From: Clostridia bacterium
Lineage (GTDB): Bacteria; Bacillota; Clostridia; Oscillospirales; CAG-272
Length of the DNA: 5,808 nucleotides
NCBI GenBank assembly: GCA_017520365.1
Contig: JAFXFQ010000068.1
Span: forward strand, 1 to 5,808
Direction of reading: 5' to 3'
Shown: positions 1 to 5,808 of the stretch, in pieces
Layout: the number at the start of each line of letters is the position of its first letter
Numbering within the stretch: position 1 is the stretch's first letter
Position numbers and translations under genes: made by a program
The notes under the pieces: model-generated
Database searches by the model: none
What the model was told of the DNA's origin: nothing
What the model saw: the letters and a program-made list of their open reading frames with translations, nothing else

Positions 1-1081
1 CTTCCTTCTTTACCTGTCCGAGAGCGACAGTGGGCACGGAAAGAAGTCTTTCGTCCACGAATTTGAGAGAAAGATCCTCCCTCTCGTCCTTCTGATCTTT
101 GATAACTGTGCAGGAATACTTAACGAGAGGCTTAACAAAGGGAAGGAGAAGAAGGGTAGTTGTTACGTTGAAAATAACGTGGAAGAGAGATACTCTCATC
201 TGAAGAGACATGGGATCATCTCCGGGGAACACGGAGACAAGGAAGTTGACCGCAGGCTCCTTGAATATCCAGATGAGGGCCGTGAAGAATGCGGTTCCGA
301 TACAGTTGAAGGTGAAATGGATGAGAGCAACTCTCTTTGAGTTTGCATTTGCGCCTACAGATGCAAGAAGAGCGGTTACACAGGTACCGATATTTGCACC
401 GAGAACGATGATCAGGGCAAGCTCAAGGGGGAGTACACCTGTACCAACCATGGTGATAACTACACCGGTTGCAGCAGAGGAGCTCTGGATAAGGGCTGTA
501 AAGATGACACCGATGAAGATGAGAAGAAGGGGGAAGTCTACCTTCTGGAAAACTGCAGTGAACATATCCTTCACGAGCTGATTTCCGAAGGCCTGCTCGC
601 TGGACATGATCTCAAGGCCTACGAAGATGAGACCGAGACCGGAGCAAAGGCTACCTGCCAACTTAAACCGCTCCTTTTTTGAGAAGCCCATCATAACTCC
701 CGCAAACGCCAAAAGATACATTGCCATATTGAAATAGTCGTTTTTCAGAGCAACAAGAACACCGGTGATGGTCGTACCGATATTGGCACCCATAATGATG
801 GGAGTTGCCTGCATAAGGGTCATAACGCCCGCGTTAACGAGACCTATGACCATGACGCTGGTTGCGGATGAGGACTGAATGATAGCCGTTACGCCTGCAC
901 CTACGCCGACACCGGAAAAACGGTTGTTGCTGATCTTTTCAAGGAAACGCTTCATGCCGCTTCCTGCGCTCTTTTCAAGAGCATCTCCGAGAAAGTTCAT
1001 ACCTACGATAAAAATACCCACACCTGCAAGAAGCCAGATGAGGCTCTGCAGGAGCTGCATGATCTGTTCGCCTGATAACAT
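1..1081 (-). CDS. Na+/phosphate cotransporter family protein (NptA-like, PhoU-type tail), 3' end outside window
   Basis: My minus-strand translation gives 360 residues, open at the window's left edge. The protein is polytopic and hydrophobic. It carries the two inverted-repeat halves of the Na_Pi_cotrans family, each with a QSSSA motif (residues 69-73 and 199-203) followed by a GANIGT motif (98-103 and 228-233). By family knowledge these motifs form the substrate and ion site of type II Na/Pi cotransporters. Around residue 320 the membrane part ends, and a soluble stretch begins with FVDERLLSVPTVALGQ (341-356), which resembles the start of the PhoU-like domain. Full-length relatives are usually about 530-600 residues, so roughly 200 should lie beyond the edge. 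The ATG at 1081-1079 is supported by GGAGGA 6 bases upstream; the nearby ATG at 1095-1093 is out of frame. It is divergent from phosphate-type regulators and preceded by Pho-box-like repeats, consistent with phosphate control. Direction of transport (import or export, as for E. coli YjbB) cannot be read from sequence. Confidence 0.95.
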   Translation of the reverse strand, partial: MLSGEQIMQLLQSLIWLLAGVGIFIVGMNFLGDALEKSAGSGMKRFLEKISNNRFSGVGVGAGVTAIIQSSSATSVMVIGLVNAGVMTLMQATPIIMGANIGTTITGVLVALKNDYFNMAMYLLAFAGVMMGFSKKERFKLAGSLCSGLGLIFVGLEIMSSEQAFGNQLVKDMFTAVFQKVDFPLLLIFIGVIFTALIQSSSAATGVVITMVGTGVLPLELALIIVLGANIGTCVTALLASVGANANSKRVALIHFTFNCIGTAFFTALIWIFKEPAVNFLVSVFPGDDPMSLQMRVSLFHVIFNVTTTLLLLPFVKPLVKYSCTVIKDQKDEREDLSLKFVDERLLSVPTVALGQVKKE

Positions 1082-1087
1082 ATTTGA

Positions 1088-1093
1088 TCCTCC
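1088..1093 (-). promoter_or_regulatory. Ribosome binding site of the Na+/Pi transporter
   Basis: The minus-strand sequence GGAGGA lies 6 bases before the ATG at 1081-1079. This near-perfect Shine-Dalgarno spacing decides the start of the transporter gene. Confidence 0.85.
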
Positions 1094-1166
1094 ATGTTTT
1101 TTAAGATATATCCGCCGTATGTAACGACGGCAGTATGCATAATAAATCAAGGCCGTATTAGCCTAC

Positions 1167-1228
1167 TGTAAAAAATATACGTTCCCACCGTTAAATCCGA
1201 AACCGTATTAGTGTTAAATCTGTGTAAA
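1167..1228 (-). promoter_or_regulatory. Array of Pho-box-like direct repeats (putative PhoP/PhoB binding region)
   Basis: Four hexamers fit the Firmicutes Pho-box consensus TT(A/T/C)ACA on the minus strand: TTTACA (1228-1223), TTAACA (1217-1212), TTAACG (1194-1189, one mismatch) and TTTACA (1172-1167). Their starts are 11, 23 and 22 bp apart, close to whole helical turns, as expected for a regulator binding one DNA face as tandem dimers. Read on the plus strand, the first pair is an 11-bp tandem repeat, TGTTAAATCTG then TGTAAAATCAG (1212-1233, 9 of 11 identical), which also recalls the tandem layout of the enterobacterial Pho box. The repeats lie between the divergent transporter and response regulator genes, so the likely binder is the protein encoded at 1325. 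Binding itself is inference. Confidence 0.6.
1174..1179 (-). promoter_or_regulatory. Candidate -10 element for the Na+/Pi transporter
   Basis: The minus-strand hexamer TATATT is a 5-of-6 match to TATAAT. No good -35 lies 17 bp upstream (TTTCGG). Instead a Pho-box-like hexamer (1194-1189) ends 9 bp before it, the arrangement expected of an activator-dependent promoter. A second candidate, TATTAT at 1144-1139, lies downstream of the last Pho-box-like hexamer. Sequence alone cannot choose between them. Confidence 0.35.
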
Positions 1229-1252
1229 ATCAGCCGATCCGGGAGATTTGTC

Positions 1253-1281
1253 TTGAAAAAAGGGGCTAAAAGCGATATACT
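1253..1281 (+). promoter_or_regulatory. SigA-type promoter of the phoB-phoR-LRR operon
   Basis: The -35 element TTGAAA (1253-1258) and -10 element TATACT (1276-1281) each match consensus at 5 of 6 positions and are separated by exactly 17 bp. Transcription should start near 1288, leaving a leader of about 37 bases before the ATG at 1325. The Pho-box-like pair at 1212-1233 ends about 20 bp upstream of the -35, so autoregulation from there is possible but not shown. The strong core suggests at least basal, activator-independent transcription. Confidence 0.75.
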
Positions 1282-1324
1282 GTTGTATATATGATCGTGC
1301 AAGGAAAGGCAGGCGAAAACTGAT

Positions 1325-1996
1325 ATGATTTATCTTCTTGAAGATGATGCCAGTATTCGTAACTTTGTTGAATATGCGCTTAAAAACTCGGGCTTTGATG
1401 TAAAAGGCTTTGAAAAGCCATCGGAATTTTGGCGCACTATTGAAGGGAAAGAACTGCCGTCGCTCTTGCTTCTTGATATCATGCTCCCCGAGGAGGACGG
1501 CATTGAGGTGTTAAAAAAGCTACGCGTCCGCAGCGATACAAAAGACCTGCCCGTTATCCTGCTGACCGCCAAAACCACGGAATATGATAAGGTTCTTGGC
1601 CTTGACAGCGGAGCTGACGACTATATTCCCAAGCCCTTTGGTGTCATGGAGCTTATAGCAAGGATCAAAGCATTGCTTCGCCGCTCATCTCCTGTAAAAA
1701 AGGAAAAGGAATACGTTTTGCAGGGCCTTTGTGTATGCCCTGAAAAGCATACTGTCCGCGCCAATGGGAAGGATATCGTCCTTACGCTGAAGGAGTTTGA
1801 GCTTCTCTGCCTGCTTATTTCAAATCCGGGGATAGTATTTACGAGAGACCGTATCCTTCAGCAGATATGGGGCTACAGCTTCGATGGAGAAAACCGCACC
1901 GTGGACGTTCATGTGAGGACCTTACGCCAGAAGCTTTGCGAGTGCGGCGATCTTATAGAGACTGTTCGCGGCATTGGCTATAAAATGGGAGGTTGA
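1325..1996 (+). CDS. phoB: OmpR/PhoB-family response regulator, probably phosphate regulon (PhoB/PhoP)
   Basis: This 223-residue protein has the standard two-domain layout. The receiver domain (about 1-118) shows the acidic pocket (E6, D7, D8), the phosphoacceptor D51 in LLLLDIMLPEEDG, the switch threonine T81 and the conserved K103 in the KPF motif. The C-terminal winged helix (about 128-221) has the LTLKEFELL motif and the recognition-helix signature RTVDVHVRTLRQKL, ending in VRGIGYKM. All key residues are present, so it should be phosphorylated by the kinase encoded next door and bind DNA as a dimer. Length is normal for the family. The ATG is the natural start because MIYLLEDD matches the family N-terminus, although the ribosome site is weak (AAGGAAAGG and AGG, 11 or more bases upstream). 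The phosphate assignment rests on the divergent Na+/Pi transporter, the Pho-box-like repeats and the PhoR-like kinase. VanR- or YycF-type regulators share the fold, so the exact regulon is inferred. Confidence 0.93.
   Translation: MIYLLEDDASIRNFVEYALKNSGFDVKGFEKPSEFWRTIEGKELPSLLLLDIMLPEEDGIEVLKKLRVRSDTKDLPVILLTAKTTEYDKVLGLDSGADDYIPKPFGVMELIARIKALLRRSSPVKKEKEYVLQGLCVCPEKHTVRANGKDIVLTLKEFELLCLLISNPGIVFTRDRILQQIWGYSFDGENRTVDVHVRTLRQKLCECGDLIETVRGIGYKMGG
1987..1992 (+). promoter_or_regulatory. Ribosome binding site that fixes the phoR GTG start
   Basis: GGGAGG lies inside the last codons of the response regulator gene, 5 bases before the GTG at 1998. The longer reading frame beginning with TTG at 1974 has no comparable site and would add eight residues encoded within the upstream gene, so GTG 1998 is preferred. 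Confidence 0.75.
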
Positions 1997-1997
1997 C

Positions 1998-3638
1998 GTG
2001 AAAAAGAAGATACATAACGCCATACTTATAGCGGCGGCGGTCATCTTTGCGTGCTGTATCCTCATAGTTCTCGGAGTTTCTTACCCTTATTTCAATGCGG
2101 AGCTTAAAACGGAGCTGATGCGTGAGGCCGACTACCTTTGCGCCGGAACTGAGATGGGCGGAAAGGAATATCTGGAGCGCTTTCAGGAAGAGCGGCGCAT
2201 CACCCTTATCAGCCCTGACGGATCGGTTATCTATGACACGGTGGATGACACCCATGAGCTTGAAAACCATATTGACCGCGAGGAGGTAAAGGAAGCCTTT
2301 GAAAGCGGCGAAGGAGAGAGCATACGCTACTCTTCCACGCTTCTTGAAAAAACTTATTACTATGCCCGTCGCCTGACAAACGGCTCGGTGCTTCGAGTTT
2401 CCGCCAACCGTATAACCCTTGGAGCGGTGTTTCTCAGAATGCTTCTCCCCTTAGCAGCTGCCCTTTTGGTGGTTGTTTCCGTCACCGCGTTGCTTTCATC
2501 CTCTCTTGCAAGGAAGATAGTAAAGCCCTTGAACGATCTTGATCTGTCGTCAACGACACATTCAGTCAACTACCCGGAGCTTTCACCACTGCTGAGAAAA
2601 ATATCAAGACAAAACGCCCTCATTGATTTGCAAATGGAGGACCTGAAAAAGCGCAAGGAGGAGTTTTTAACTCTTACCAATAATATGCCCGAGGGATTTA
2701 TTCTTATAGATTCAAAGGGAGAGATTCTTTCCTATAATAAAGGTGCGGTAAAGCTGCTTTCGTCGGAGTCCTCCGAACGCAGCTTTTCTGCCGATTGCTT
2801 TGCTCCGTTTTTGGATGCAATACAAAAGGTCCTTTCCGGAGAGCGTTGCAGACCCCTTATCGAAAGAGAGGGCAAGACACTTCAGATATATGCAAATCCC
2901 GTTTACGTAGAGGATAAGGTAAGCGGAGCTGTTCTCTTCATTATGGACGTTACAGAAAGAGAGCAGCGAGAGGCCATGAGGCGTGAGTTCACGTCTAACG
3001 TCTCCCACGAGCTGAAAACTCCCCTCACTTCCATATACGGCATTTCCGATATGATGCAAAACGGCATAGTCCGTCCCGAGGACGTGCAGGGCTTTGCAAG
3101 GAACATAAAGGAGGAGTCGGGCAGACTTATTGAGCTTGTCAACGATATAATCAAGCTTTCCCGTCTGGATGAGGGGATCACTACGCCCGAAAGAATTCCA
3201 ACAGATCTTCTTTCCGTGTGCAATGAGATCAGAGAACGGCTTCTTCTCATCGCAAAGGAAAAGAATATCGAAATATCCGTTGCAGGTGAAAGCGCACTTG
3301 TTAACGGAATACCGACGCTAATATGGGAGATGATTTACAACCTTTGTGATAATGCAATTAAGTATAACAAAGAAAACGGCTCTGTTACCATGACGGTAAG
3401 GAGTGAAAGGGATAAAACATACGTTACGGTGGCAGACACGGGAATCGGTATTCCGAAGGAGCATCTGGACCGTGTGTTCGAGCGATTTTACCGCGTTGAC
3501 AAGAGCCATTCAAGAAGCATCGGCGGCACAGGTCTTGGCCTTTCAATAGTAAAGCACGGAGCCGCCGTTCACAACGCAAAAATAAAAATGGAAAGTCGAG
3601 AAGGAGTCGGTACGTCCGTGACAATTATTTTCAGTTAA
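1998..3638 (+). CDS. phoR: Membrane sensor histidine kinase, PhoR-like
   Basis: From the GTG start the protein has 546 residues. A first membrane helix (about 6-28) is followed by an extracytoplasmic sensor region (about 29-143) with a PAS/Cache-like core (ITLISPDGSVIYDT), and a second helix (about 144-171). A short, poorly conserved HAMP-like linker follows, then a cytoplasmic PAS domain (about 222-320), a HisKA domain with the phosphorylated H337 in SHELKTPL, and a HATPase_c domain. The ATP domain has the N box (N448, D451, N452), DTGIGIP (480-486) and GGTGLGL (509-515), so the catalytic set is complete. The double sensor layout (outside domain plus inside PAS) is typical of Gram-positive PhoR. 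The gene begins one base after the regulator's stop codon, implying coupled translation of the cognate pair. The signal is not readable from sequence; phosphate is inferred from neighbours. No PhoU or Pst components are present in the window, though the divergent transporter carries a PhoU-like tail. Confidence 0.93.
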   Translation: MKKKIHNAILIAAAVIFACCILIVLGVSYPYFNAELKTELMREADYLCAGTEMGGKEYLERFQEERRITLISPDGSVIYDTVDDTHELENHIDREEVKEAFESGEGESIRYSSTLLEKTYYYARRLTNGSVLRVSANRITLGAVFLRMLLPLAAALLVVVSVTALLSSSLARKIVKPLNDLDLSSTTHSVNYPELSPLLRKISRQNALIDLQMEDLKKRKEEFLTLTNNMPEGFILIDSKGEILSYNKGAVKLLSSESSERSFSADCFAPFLDAIQKVLSGERCRPLIEREGKTLQIYANPVYVEDKVSGAVLFIMDVTEREQREAMRREFTSNVSHELKTPLTSIYGISDMMQNGIVRPEDVQGFARNIKEESGRLIELVNDIIKLSRLDEGITTPERIPTDLLSVCNEIRERLLLIAKEKNIEISVAGESALVNGIPTLIWEMIYNLCDNAIKYNKENGSVTMTVRSERDKTYVTVADTGIGIPKEHLDRVFERFYRVDKSHSRSIGGTGLGLSIVKHGAAVHNAKIKMESREGVGTSVTIIFS

Positions 3639-3656
3639 TAAACGAGGTGTTTTGCT

Positions 3657-5636
3657 ATGAAAAACAGAATTATTAAAGTTTTATCAGCCGTTGCCGCATT
3701 GCTGCTTGTTCTTTCTGTCGCAGCTGCCTGTGCCGAAAAGGAAAAGGAAAGCAACAGCGAAAAAATGCTGATGGCATTGGAGCCCCTTGATGAGGTTGTC
3801 GAAAAAATCGAAGAAAAGGGCGCTATAGCAGCAGTTATCCATGTTTACGAGGAGGACGTAGCTGACGGAACGGTGTACCTGGACACCCTTTATTCAAATA
3901 TGGAAAAGGGTGCTGTCGTTACCGTAGCTGTAAATGATCTTTCCATAAAGGATAAGGTATATAAGCAGAACTACGCTGTTAAGCACTTCTCAATAGAGAC
4001 CTTTGAAAAGATTCTTGATGATTCAAGCGATCCCGATCTTATCAAAGCGTACTACAGTGAGATCGATGGGTATATGTATATGACTCCCGACGTCACAGCT
4101 AAAGAGGTGGAGAAGCTTAGCGAGGCTATAGAGAAAAGCGGCTTCACAAAAAGCGATATTATGAAGGAGGGCCTTGCTACAGGTCTTATTCCTACCCTTG
4201 AGTCCGATATTTTGGCTGAGGTGCTTGATGAAAACAACTGTGAATATACGATAAGTGACGAAGGTGTTGTTATCACCGATATTCTTGCCGAAAGCGGAAA
4301 TATCGTTGTTCCCGACGAAATGGATTCAAAGCCTGTTGTTGCAGTTGCCGTAGAAGGCAAGGTATACAATGTGTCCGACAGACTCTATTCCGTGACCATC
4401 GGCAAAAACGTTAAGAGCATTACCTCCTTCGGTCAGAATTGTGTCAGCCTTATGTCCGTAAATTGCGGCGATAATCCTATGATAGTGAGCTCCGGTGCTG
4501 TGGCTGGCAGCAGATACTGTGTTGAGGACGAGGAAGGCTTTACCACCCTCGATAATACGCTTGTAAAATATAACGGAACGATGTCTGACGTTACTATTCC
4601 TGAAAGTATAAGATATATTGCAGACGGTGCCTTTGCCGATAACGTCATCATAAAAAGCGTGACCCTTCACAGAAACGTAATGGGCATCAGCAGCAAAGCC
4701 TTCAGCGGATGCCAGACTCTTGAGATCTGCGACCTCAGCGATACAAAGGCGCTTCTCGGTGATGCGGTATTTAAAAATTGCGTTTCTCTCAAGGAAATGA
4801 CAGTGCCTGCAGGCAATAAAAGCATCGGCAGCGAGCTTTTCTTCAATTGTACTTCTCTGGAAAAGATCAGCTTCTCCGGAGACGTTGCTTCCATTGCCAC
4901 CGGCGCTTTCGATTTGTGTGAGGCGCTCCGTGGTGTGTATATCGATGATATCGACGCCTTTTGCGGTATAGAATTCGGTTACTTAACTGCTAATCCTTTG
5001 ATTTATGCTCACGACCTGTATCTGGGCGGCGAGCTTGTCACAGAAATAACCGTCCCCGATAGCATTACCTCGATAAGCAACTACGCATTTGCCGGCTCAA
5101 GCATTGAAAGCATAACCATCCCCGATTCCGTTACAAATATAGGCAGAAGTGCCTTTGCCGGCTGCATGTCTCTAACTGCCGTAAACGGCGCAGGGACCGT
5201 CACGTATTGCGGCGAAAACTGCTTTGAAGAGACCCCTTGGCTCACAAGCATGGCAAGCAGCGACTCTGACGGTCTGGTTATTATGGGTGACGGCGTTCTT
5301 CTTTGCTACAGCAAAAATGATTCTCAGGTCGTCATCCCCGATTCCGTAAAGTATATCTGCCCCTCCGCATTCGAATTCGGTATCTATGACCGAGTGAATA
5401 CAGTAATCATTGGCGCAGGTGTTACTGCTATTGATAAGCTTTCCTTTGGAAACGGCTTTGTAAGCCTTAAAAAGGTCGTTATCCCCGAAACGGTAGAGAC
5501 GATCACATATATTTGCGTACCCGCATATAGTGACGGCGATCCCTGTATCGAGGGTGCAACTATCTATTGCGCTCCCGGCTCTGCCGCCGAAGAATATGCC
5601 CGGATGTATAGTATCCCCTATGAATATATCGGATGA
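3657..5636 (+). CDS. BspA-type leucine-rich-repeat (LRR_5) surface lipoprotein
   Basis: This 659-residue exported protein begins with a basic N-terminus, a hydrophobic core (about 8-24) and a lipobox-like VAAAC, with C25 as the probable lipidated residue. A weak alternative is signal peptidase I cleavage nearby. Residues about 33-215 form an acidic, non-repetitive region I do not recognise. From about 240 to 620 there are roughly eleven degenerate 23-residue LRR_5 units of the form hxIPxSVxxIGxxAFxxCxSLxx, clear at 311-425, 463-510 and 557-612. Non-repeat islands lie at about 426-462 (DAFCGIEF through NPLIYAHDLYLGGEL, a frequent insert in this family) and 526-556. The end, TIYCAPGSAAEEYARMY, is the usual C-terminal cap of such proteins. 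No LPXTG or SLH anchor is visible, so anchoring is by lipid. GAGGTG lies 7 bases before the ATG. The gene starts 18 bp after phoR with no terminator between, so it probably shares the phoB promoter. Family members are generally linked to adhesion or protein binding; the ligand here is unknown. Confidence 0.9.
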   Translation: MKNRIIKVLSAVAALLLVLSVAAACAEKEKESNSEKMLMALEPLDEVVEKIEEKGAIAAVIHVYEEDVADGTVYLDTLYSNMEKGAVVTVAVNDLSIKDKVYKQNYAVKHFSIETFEKILDDSSDPDLIKAYYSEIDGYMYMTPDVTAKEVEKLSEAIEKSGFTKSDIMKEGLATGLIPTLESDILAEVLDENNCEYTISDEGVVITDILAESGNIVVPDEMDSKPVVAVAVEGKVYNVSDRLYSVTIGKNVKSITSFGQNCVSLMSVNCGDNPMIVSSGAVAGSRYCVEDEEGFTTLDNTLVKYNGTMSDVTIPESIRYIADGAFADNVIIKSVTLHRNVMGISSKAFSGCQTLEICDLSDTKALLGDAVFKNCVSLKEMTVPAGNKSIGSELFFNCTSLEKISFSGDVASIATGAFDLCEALRGVYIDDIDAFCGIEFGYLTANPLIYAHDLYLGGELVTEITVPDSITSISNYAFAGSSIESITIPDSVTNIGRSAFAGCMSLTAVNGAGTVTYCGENCFEETPWLTSMASSDSDGLVIMGDGVLLCYSKNDSQVVIPDSVKYICPSAFEFGIYDRVNTVIIGAGVTAIDKLSFGNGFVSLKKVVIPETVETITYICVPAYSDGDPCIEGATIYCAPGSAAEEYARMYSIPYEYIG

Positions 5637-5643
5637 TATAACA

Positions 5644-5681
5644 AAAAACGGTTTTCGCCAATTAATGCGAAAGCCGTTTTT
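5644..5681 (+). terminator. Intrinsic terminator of the phoB-phoR-LRR operon
   Basis: An 11-bp stem pairs 5648-5658 (ACGGTTTTCGC) with 5667-5677 (GCGAAAGCCGT), containing one G-U pair and an 8-base loop. It is flanked by an A run on the left and followed by a T run (5677-5681). It begins 8 bp after the LRR gene stop codon. The matching A and T tracts mean it could also stop transcription arriving from the right. Confidence 0.92.
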
Positions 5682-5733
5682 AAATCATCTCGATAAATAG
5701 TAGTTTGAAGGGTAGAAATTGATGTGATGGTAG

Positions 5734-5755
5734 GGGACGGCGCCCTCGACGTCCC
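5734..5755. repeat. GC-rich hairpin, possible REP-like dispersed element
   Basis: GGGACG (5734-5739) and CGTCCC (5750-5755) form a 6-bp perfect inverted repeat around a 10-base GC-rich loop that itself overlaps the palindrome GGCGCC (5739-5744). It stands out from AT-richer surroundings and lacks a T run, so it is not a classical terminator. Similar GGGACG-type palindromes are common as dispersed intergenic elements in gut Clostridia (general knowledge). Only one copy is seen here, so calling it a repeat is inference. The rest of 5682-5808 shows no supported gene. An open minus-strand frame (5808-5680, 42 codons) reads through the hairpin as GRRGRRP and is probably non-coding. Confidence 0.35.
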
Positions 5756-5808
5756 AAAAGCAAGATGGAAGAATTGTGCGACAAAATGGCTATCAATCCT
5801 TGTGCTAC

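Noticed and set aside
210..1124. Plus-strand open frames at 210-581 and 879-1124
   Set aside because: They lie antisense to the Na+/Pi transporter, which has clear family motifs. Their products are low-complexity Arg/Pro/Thr-rich sequences with no ribosome site or recognisable domain.
1114..1131. Small inverted repeat GCCGT/ACGGC upstream of the transporter ribosome site
   Set aside because: The stem is only 5 bp with an 8-base loop and no T run; too weak to call a riboswitch, attenuator or terminator.
1082..1324. Possible riboswitch or small RNA in the divergent intergenic region
   Set aside because: No extended stem structure or known riboswitch core was visible. The space is adequately explained by promoters and Pho-box-like repeats.
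3639..3656. Separate promoter or terminator between phoR and the LRR gene
   Set aside because: The 18-bp gap holds only a ribosome binding site. No hairpin fits, so the genes are treated as one operon.
1330..4900. Minus-strand frames opposite phoB, phoR and the LRR gene (for example 2712-3059 and 4326-4670)
   Set aside because: They are antisense shadows of well-supported genes, mutually overlapping, rich in Ser/Arg and without start signals or domains.
4587..5500. Tandem DNA repeats or a CRISPR-like pattern in the LRR gene
   Set aside because: The periodicity is at the protein level (about 23 residues) and degenerate in DNA; there are no conserved nucleotide repeats with unique spacers.

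Overview
The window looks like a chromosomal fragment of a low-to-mid GC Gram-positive anaerobe, most likely a Clostridia (Oscillospirales/Lachnospirales-like) gut bacterium. The evidence is strong AGGAGG-type ribosome binding sites, a Firmicutes-style PhoP/PhoR pair, a BspA-type leucine-rich-repeat lipoprotein of the kind common in gut Clostridia, and a consensus SigA-type promoter. The exact taxon cannot be fixed from the sequence alone.

Layout: positions 1-1081 (minus strand) carry the N-terminal 360 residues of a Na+/phosphate cotransporter with a PhoU-like tail. The gene runs off the left edge. A 243-bp divergent intergenic region (1082-1324) follows. It holds direct repeats matching the Firmicutes Pho box TT(A/T/C)ACA and a well-formed SigA promoter for the rightward genes. 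Rightward come a phosphate-type response regulator (1325-1996), its sensor kinase (GTG start at 1998, ending 3638) and a 659-residue LRR_5/BspA-like lipoprotein (3657-5636). They are packed with gaps of 1 and 18 bp and end at a strong intrinsic terminator (5644-5681). The last ~125 bp have no clear gene but hold a GC-rich hairpin that looks like part of a dispersed repeat.

How it fits together (inference): the kinase would sense an envelope signal, probably phosphate status, and phosphorylate the regulator. The regulator would bind the Pho boxes in the divergent region and control the Na+/Pi transporter, and perhaps its own operon. The LRR lipoprotein is the unusual member. Its place directly behind phoR, ahead of the only terminator, implies co-expression with the phosphate regulators, but its function is unknown. 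I see no wholly new multi-gene system here. The most interesting points are the Pho-box array and the LRR lipoprotein with its uncharacterised N-terminal region.
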